DNA from: Roridomyces roridus
Lineage: Eukaryota > Basidiomycota > Agaricomycetes > Agaricales > Mycenaceae
DNA length: 64,000 nt
Direction: 5' to 3'
NCBI GenBank assembly: GCA_029378245.1
Contig: JARKIF010000066.1
Coordinates: forward strand, 62,001-126,000
Part shown: one piece after another, positions 57,601 to 64,000 of the stretch
How positions within the stretch are numbered: the first letter of the stretch is position 1
Layout: each line of letters starts with the position of its first letter
Position numbers and translations under genes: made by a program
Notes under the pieces: model-generated
What the model saw: the letters and a program-made list of their open reading frames with translations, nothing else
Databases searched by the model: none
Told to the model about the DNA's origin: nothing

Positions 57601-58420
57601 GCAGCATGGGAGCCCTGCCTTTAGCTCTATGAGCGTCCCCTCACCGCCTCCGCCCGTTACACGCGCCACTCTTCCTTCCCAGTTCTCCCGCCATCATCCA
57701 TCCTCCTCGACGGGCTCTGCGTACGACGACTTTGTGACCTCGATATCTGCACCGTCGCACAAGCAGGCGTTTGACCATGGGTCACTGTATCCACCAGGGA
57801 TGTTGCTCGAGTCGACCCAGGGAGGTGCTGGTCCTATCCGGCGACACCGCAGCATGACGCCGTCGATTGTCCGAGGCGGGGATCCCATTCGCCGGCCGTT
57901 GACGTCGAATAGTGGCGAGTTTTCGGGTGCTGTGGGTGCTTCTCCGTCGCAGCGTGGCTACCACCCTTATGCGGCTTACGGCGGGTCTGCGAGCAACTCG
58001 AGAGCGGGGAGCGCACATTCCAGTCCGTCCTTCAATAACATTCCGCTTGCGCCCGACTATGGCTTGCGTCGCTCGGACTCGAGGAATTCGAATCTGAGCG
58101 CGGCTAGTGGGGGCGGTGGTGGCGGTGGCGGTGGAGGTGCAGGAGGGTTGGGCGGGCAGCTGATGGGGATGAACATTGACGGGTACTCGAATGAGATGTA
58201 CCGCTCCGAGTCGCCTGCGCCGTTCACGTCCTCGCCTGGGATGTACACGACCGACTTGCCGCCATCTGCGGGGCAGTATGGGGCTTATGGTCAGCAGCAG
58301 CATTCGCAGCCGCATTCGCAGACTGTCCCTGCGCCGTTTGGCCATATGGATTCGTCGCAGTTCGGGGGACCTGGGGATGGGGGATATCAATATCATCCCC
58401 AGCACGTCAGCACCATCTGA
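54658..58420 (+). CDS. ste12: STE12-type transcription factor (STE domain plus two C2H2 fingers)
   Basis: Six exons (introns 55217-55450, 55606-55663, 55769-56017, 56089-56139, 56228-56272) give 3126 nt, or 1041 residues. After a Ser/His-rich leader the STE DNA-binding domain starts at [20 protein letters not shown] and continues [58 protein letters not shown] and [20 protein letters not shown]. Two C2H2 zinc fingers follow ([19 protein letters not shown] and [17 protein letters not shown]). The long C-terminus is Gly/Ser/Gln-rich and probably activating. The factor acts downstream of the pheromone/invasive-growth MAP kinase. Three introns interrupt the STE domain; two introns are about 240 bp. 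Confidence 0.94.
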
Positions 58421-58800
58421 GGGTCGACTCTCCACGCACGCACGCACGCTTACAACCCCTAATATCTAACGTCTTGGGCCACCTAATTATCTTAAAACCC
58501 GCCTCTCGCTGTACCACCCCCCGCCGCTCTCTGCTATCGTATGTATCACAGCGCCTTGCGCGCCGTGTCCCATCCATTCTTGTTCATACATACCTTACCT
58601 ATACTTATTACCCCCCGCTTCGTTTCTTCTTTCTTCGTTTTTTCTTCTTGCGTTTTTTACTTACTTATTTTCTTTGTGGTCGTTCTTTCCTGCGCGGCTG
58701 TATCTCGATATATTTATTCATTCACATTACAACTTACTACTATTAGCCTGTCTGTGTATAGCGTCGTAATAATGCAAGAAGCATTGAAATGTACTCTCTC
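58421..58800. other. Convergent 3' spacer
   Basis: This is shared 3' flank of STE12 (+) and the EF-hand-like gene (-). The plus strand is strongly pyrimidine-rich (TTCTTTCTTCG, TTTTTCTTCTTGCG), as common in fungal 3' regions. No gene. Confidence 0.4.
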
Positions 58801-59695
58801 TCATGCGAGCTTTGCGGAAAGCATCATAAGCCCGAAATCGTCAAAGCTCATGGATTTGTCTGGGGCGGTAGAGAATTCGTCGAGCATTTCGATTAACTGT
58901 CCATGGAGGGTCACTGTGGCTGTCCGAAAAAGAGAGGAGGGAGTAACGCACCTCATCGCTCTTGATCGTGTCGCCAATGAGTTTCGTGAGTCTCTGAATG
59001 TCTTTTATCATGATCCGTTGGTTGGGGAGCTCGGATTCGGAGGTGGAGGGGAAGAAGAGGGCGTAGGTGTCCAGACAGGTTTGGCGTTGTCGGGCTGTGA
59101 GTTTTTTGGGGGTGGCGCTGGAGAGGGATGAGGAGGAGGAGGAGCGTCTGCGGGTCCGTTTGGCCCGGGACGTGGATGGCGCTGGCTCCTCCATGTACTC
59201 GTCCGAGTCCGAGTCATCGTCGGAGGCTTCGGGCGAGTGGTATTCGTCTGCTGGGTCGACGTCATTGTCCTCGTCCTCGTTGCTATTGGCGTAACTGTCT
59301 CGCGGCGGCGCGTCGTCGCTATCGGCGTATTCGTCTCCCCCGCCGGGTTCGAGGAGGACGGCTAGGACTGAGCGCCAGTCGTCGCGACTCACGTATAACG
59401 AGTCTTCCTCTGTGCCTCCGTCCATCTCAACGTCATTGCTGGACGCCTGCCATCCGGAAGCAGCGTTTTTGAATACGGTGAGCACCTGCTCGTCGTCTGG
59501 AGGGAGGTCTAGAAGTTGGAGGGCTGCTGGGATTGATGAGAGTGGGATTCGCGACGCGTCTGGGGAGGGCGATGCAGGGATGAAGCCTCCGCCGTGAGAC
59601 TCGGATTCGGATGGACCGACACAAGCGTGGTCGAATGCTTTGTCGATTCGGCGTTGGAGGTGGAGTGGTAGGGCTGAGAATTCGTCGAGCGACAT
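58801..59695 (-). CDS. Acidic EF-hand-like protein (calmodulin-lobe-like C-terminus)
   Basis: Two exons (intron 58897-58951) give 840 nt, or 279 residues. The N-terminal part (MSLDEFSALPLHLQRRIDKA) is followed by a VLTVFKNAASGW segment, an acidic low-complexity stretch (DSDDAPPRDS.., EDEDNDVDPADEY) and a basic/Ser run. The C-terminus (RQRQTCLDTYALFFP, KDIQRLTKLIGDTIKSDELI, FSTAPDKSMSFDDFGLMM) has the spacing of an EF-hand pair, but the calcium loops are poor, so calcium binding is doubtful. A disabled duplicate lies at 14241-15094. Function unknown. Confidence 0.72.
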
Positions 59696-60039
59696 GAGGG
59701 TTTGTATTGAAATTTGACCAACTTTTGATCGGGTCAGCGTCTCTTCTTTCGTTCTTTCACCACGAGGTTGTCTTCGCAGTCGATGGTCGCGTTCTTTGCT
59801 GCGTCCGGACAATCGATTTTTTCACTCTGTATGAGGTGCTATCCGAGGCGGAGACATGCTGGGCACAAGCCGGGGCACAAGCGAGCAAAAAGAGAATTTA
59901 GGCAACAGGGAGGAACTTCAAGAGGACATGACGGCGACTTGCAATTGCCTGGCTCACCACCGCTCAGGACATCGGCGCGTCTGCGCTTTCTCACTCAGGC
60001 TGCCACTTCTTAGTCTTTGCTCGAGTGACGTGGTTCTCC

Positions 60040-61498
60040 TCCACGATGGTCCCCAACATACATACGAGATCGTTTCGATGTCCGTCGCCTCTCCCTCTAT
60101 CAGTATGGCGCACACAATACGCAAGACATTCGAGCTGGAATTCCTGTCGTTCCTTGTCTGGTGGGCCTCAACGCCGAGGAATGTCTTCCATTATCTGAGC
60201 CTTCAATGCGACGCAACCGACTCTCGATGCTTTACGAGGATTCTTCATGAAGAAACGCCAGAACAAGATATATAGACGCCGGCGTTTTTGCTCGCTTCGC
60301 ACAGATCCGGAAACTTTAGGGGGGTGCAAGGAAGACTGGATTCAAGAATGCTCCGAGCGCCACCGTCGGGATGTTCGAGACATTGAGGGAACTCACCATC
60401 AAGAACGCTGGCCCATCTTTTGTGGCGATTTTCTCGCCAATGGAGTGCGTGTCCAAGATTCCGTATACTCCTCACACTGAATCCGTATCTCAGACTACCT
60501 TGTCTGCCGAGCCTTGGTCTGTCATTAGTGTTGTCCGATATCCACCTCTTCCTCGATCGACGATAAGCAGGGGGCCAAGATCGATGAACTGCGAGTTTCT
60601 CCCGCGGGGTTGAGTGCTGGATTCAGACGAGTTCAAAAAATGTCCGTCGGTCAAGATTTTGACCCGGACTACATCGACCAGATTGATGTGGTGCGTTTGA
60701 AATCTCGTCGTGAGCACTCAGATGTTTGAACTCGTCTTGGGCCAAGGAACTGACACAGAAAAAACGCCCCAGAGGCTTGAGCGTATTGTATTCGATCCAG
60801 CGGCCTGGTGAGCACCAACGTCCCATCTCCACCGAATTGAATTGGGCTGACGGACATTAGTCAGGTACGACCACTGAACCTCCCAGCTCAAGAAATTTCT
60901 GTCTGACTTGACTGCACGATCTTTCCGCGTCTGCAGGAAATCGAACACCCCTGGTTTGATTGGGACATTCACGAGTACGTGCTCAAGTCCAATGAATCTT
61001 GTAATTTGTCTTGATGCTCAACGCCGTTCTGTGTACAGGGACGAGATATCTGAATCGCCGTGGGTGAAGTGGGCTGAAAAGTTTCAAGAGGCTCAGAATC
61101 TGCAACTCGTTTGTGCGAAGAGGGGTGTGTTGGCGGCAAGAGGTGGCAGATCAACTGATCCGCGACACTGATTGATTGTTTCCCACGGACCCCCCCTTCC
61201 TAAACGAGATTTACCTCCGTGAAGGCCGTTAGCTCCGTCCCTCGGCAACAGCTTTCCTCAGTCTCCGAGCCTCACTTATGCCTAGTGGGTGCTCCCCACC
61301 CCGGTCTGGACCCATTCATCTCAACTTGGCACCCAACCCACATGTCTTTTCGCGATTCTTGGCGCGCTTTGTGTATTTCCCATCAAATCACAACCAACCG
61401 GAGTTACCAACAGTATGTCACGGATCAACTGATTTGCCACCTCTTGGTTGGCGGCCGAGAAGGCTGCTTGTGCCGAGCGAGGAAAACCAAGTAGAAAG
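60040..61498 (+). pseudogene. F-box family p​seudogene, inverted partner of the 12-13 kb copy
   Basis: The plus strand carries the same structure as 12203-13345: start region fused to the VRRLSLYQYGAHNTQ equivalent (about 60080-60130), then TLRELTIKNAGPSFVAIFSPM (about 60375-60440), and the C-terminal exon VKWAEKFQEAQNLQLVCAKRG (about 61060-61130), in several frames. The last exon is split by the MITE at 61137-61446 and resumes as WRPRRLLVPSEENQ. It lies head to head with the intact EF-hand gene, as the 13-kb copy does with the dead one. Confidence 0.7.
61137..61446. mobile_element. hAT-like MITE, 310 bp, 8-bp TSD
   Basis: The ends CAAGAGGTGGCAGATCAACT and its near reverse complement are flanked by GTTGGCGG at 61129-61136 and 61447-61454. 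The F-box copies at 12,225-12,240 and 32,620 read through GTTGGCGG once, giving empty sites. Non-coding. Confidence 0.86.
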
Positions 61499-63764
61499 GG
61501 TTTGAGCGCTAGAGAACTAGCACGGCACTCTTTAGATATGTGCGAGCCCTTGATAACCGAGTTATCCGATTGTGAGGCTACGGGGTTCTTGAATAAGAAG
61601 TTGTAGACACAGAGAATCTGAGCTTGAAGATTTTCTTGTAAGTGTTGATTCGAACGATGTTGAGTCGATAACTGTTGTAATTGGGTCCGTTGCGTACTTG
61701 TGCCACTGCTGGGATGTTGGGACGAAGCTCCGGCGCCTTGTGTTTTTTCTATCCATCTTACATCTTTTCTATCTGATACTCATCAGCAATAAGTGACACT
61801 ACCACAGAGCAATACAGATGCCATGTAGCAGCTGTAGCCGGATTGTAAAGTACCCCTTGACGTAGGCATCTGTAGCCATGCGCGGGTGACATGTGACTGC
61901 GCGTAGCGCCATGTGTCCTTGGCACGGCACTATGGATACCCACGTGCCGCCAGCTCCGTGGGATCATGTAGCCCTCTGTGGCTCATAGAGGCCCACCGGC
62001 GCACACCTAAAATACTGCTGCATTCCCTCCACCCCGGCTTGCTTCCATAAATTGGGACAGAACAAAGCTAGAAGAAGAAATATTCATTCAAGCTACATTA
62101 AGATACATGATGGATCTACAACAACAAGAGAGACAGAGCGGGGTTCCCAAGCTTCTCTGCCACCATGCTGAACAATCCACATTAGCATAGGTGGAACACG
62201 GATGGAAGGGAACATACCAGGGAGAGTGTCGGCAGGGGGAGATGGAAAAGAATAGAGCTGCGCGATGGCGGGGCACGGATGCTGTAAGTAAGCGTCGGTT
62301 GGAATTGTGATGGACATACCGTGATGGCCACCCGAGAGCTACGCGGTTGCTAAGGGAAGTGGGAGCGAGACAAGGATTCGGGGAGGCGAGAGGGCAGAAA
62401 GCAGAGAGGATGGAGCTGGAATGTTGGAGAGGCAGCGAGGTGCATTGGTGAGGAGGGTAGAGACCGCACGACTAGAGTTCTGAGATGCCCACGGGGTCTG
62501 ACAATGAGCCAAAGCCAAAAGGATGGAGGGAGAACTCACCAGGAGTCATGAGGACAGTCCATTGACTGGAAAGACTTGAGATCTGAGGGGCAGGAGAAGG
62601 AAAGACGGTAGAGGGAGAGAGAGCGAGGGGATGGTGGGTGGAAGAAAGACGCATTCCGATATCTGTCAAAGTGTCAGTATTTATGCGGTCGTGCGGGTCA
62701 TCAATCAATCAATGCACATGTCCGACGGGCGCCGCGCTCGGAACAGATCCGATCGGCAATGGACTCAGTGAGATTCTTGGATGCTTGCTCTTCCCTCATT
62801 GGTGTCGGGAATCTGCAAGGAATTTGAGGTGGATTGGAGCTTTTGAATGATGTCAAGTTCCATGGGTAGAAGAAGTCAAGGCAAATTACATCATGGACAT
62901 GTCATATCATGGCTTTGCTCGAATACTTTACACTTCCAGTCCCATTGGCCACAACACCCACATCCGCTACATGAACCACATTGTCCCCACCTCGGATACA
63001 GCTGCTACATGGTCAATGTGAAGCCGCGATCGGATACACGACTGTATGCGGTGTCATACTTCCAGCCGGGCTGCCACATGTCATCGTATGGATGATATGA
63101 TCCGCGCCTCGGCTACATGGGATTTACTTTTTCCTGATGCTTCTGATTACTTTCTATTGTTCCTCCAGGCACGTACCATATGCATTCCATCGGATAAGAC
63201 CCCATGGTCTCCCTTCTGATATGATACCTAGATAAGCAACTTGTATAAGTACGACCTTACCTCTTTGAATACATTTAGTCTTTCCCCCTGCTCTCGACAA
63301 CAATAACATCTACATTGTTCATTCTACCTACTGACTACGAAATAGAGGCTATTTATACTGTAACAGTCTGTTCACGGGTGGGCAGTGCACCAAACAAGAG
63401 GGGTATGAAAGGCCCTCAAGATGTAGCTAGAACTTAACTTAATGCCCTCGGGCACCCACCAATTCCTGGATCCGGAGGTATCCAGGTTTGAAATCAGTAA
63501 TTGTCTGTCCGCCAAAGATCAGCACACTTTCTCCCACGCTTCCTTTGCATTTGGTTGGCTCTATATCATAGTATTTGTTGATCGGCAAATCGGCATTGGG
63601 CAAGACGGCAGTCGGGCTTTTCGGCTGGCGTAAGTAAGTATGTACTGCCAGTGAGCGTGTTTATGATTCAAGTCCGGCCGGAGGCCCGGGACTAGATCCA
63701 GGCTACAGCTAACAAGCAATATCCGGAGGAGCCAGGTCCGCCCGGAGGGCAATGTGTGTACTTA
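61499..63764. other. Right-end non-coding region
   Basis: No confident gene. A weak two-exon model on the minus strand (MRLSSTHHPLALSPS.. at about 62656, with a GTGAGT..CTCTAG intron) has no known domain. Sequence around 63240-63340 resembles the U3/R part of a retrotransposon LTR (TATAAGTACGACCTTACC), but ends were not found. Confidence 0.3.
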
Positions 63765-64000
63765 ACGCACACTTTTGGGTTTTTGATTGAACGGAACGGA
63801 CAGGTTTGATTGACGGATAATGGAATACGGATTTGGAAACGGCACAACTGCGGGTTTTGATTTACGGACGGAACGAACGAACGGGAACACAGATTGTGGA
63901 GATTTGGATTTTAGGTGTACAGGATTGGGGTTTCTAGACATCGGCATCGCACGGCATCGCTTGATTTGATATCACATCTTGATTCAGTTGGCTCTATACT
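63765..64000 (-). repeat. Dispersed 3'-flank repeat, copy 3 (inverted, cut by edge)
   Basis: Reading the minus strand from the edge, TAGAGCCAACTGAATCAAG.. down to the CCGTTC end matches the outer part of the repeats at 21590 and 23200. If the repeat is the NLR family's 3' flank, another ankyrin/NLR gene on the minus strand should lie just beyond 64000. Confidence 0.6.

Noticed and set aside
56396..57607. 403-codon open frame antisense to STE12
   Set aside because: It is a shadow of GC-rich, repetitive STE12 coding sequence; it has Arg/Pro-rich low complexity and no domain.
63100..63400. Possible LTR with TATAAGTACGACC
   Set aside because: It resembles a LTR promoter region, but termini and duplication could not be identified.

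Overview
The window looks like nuclear DNA of a filamentous basidiomycete, most likely an Agaricomycete. Genes have many short GT..AG introns (usually 44-70 bp) and are GC-rich. The proteins include a fungal STE12 factor, a NACHT-ankyrin NLR with a glycine-rich N-terminus, a lineage-type F-box family and a PIF/Harbinger transposon. There is no rRNA, CRISPR or mating-type locus.

Conserved or intact genes, left to right: an edge-truncated F-box gene (1-367, -) head to head with a second one (457-1693, +); a secreted Ser/Asn-rich repeat protein made of duplicated mini-exons (1827-3072, -); tyrosyl-DNA phosphodiesterase TDP1 (3856-6149, +); a full-length F-box gene (6237-8590, -); a 7TM protein (8820-9946, -); the NLR (18832-21643, +); an OTU protease-like protein (46288-48851, -); a forkhead factor (49251-50503, -); STE12 (54658-58420, +); and an acidic EF-hand-like protein (58801-59695, -). 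For TDP1, the main F-box gene, the 7TM gene, NLR, OTU, forkhead, STE12 and EF-hand genes I worked out exon boundaries that give one open frame whose length is a multiple of three.

The rest is a nested transposon and pseudogene landscape. F-box relatives recur as broken copies at 10.4, 10.8-12.2, 12.2-13.3, 32.6-34.2, 43.0-44.2 and 60.0-61.5 kb. A roughly 3 kb block (EF-hand gene plus F-box pseudogene) is duplicated in inverted orientation (12.2-15.1 versus 58.8-61.5 kb). Comparing paralogous copies gives empty sites for several insertions, so ends and target-site duplications can be read directly: hAT-like MITEs with 8-bp duplications at 13881-14240, 26627-27236, 32172-32574 and 61137-61446, a solo LTR at 43811-44069 (5 bp) and a Mutator-like element at 28388-29387 (9 bp).

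The most interesting element is at 28336-32012. It has 263-bp terminal inverted repeats that appear identical, and two convergent, truncated genes: a DUF6589-type protein and a RecQ-like DEAH helicase. The start codon of each lies within a few bases of the inner end of its own repeat, so one promoter sequence probably drives both. A second island (34227-43013) holds a PIF/Harbinger element with an intact transposase, a broken Myb/SANT-like partner gene and a nested 2.66-kb long-TIR element. It sits between the N-terminal and C-terminal halves of F-box genes.
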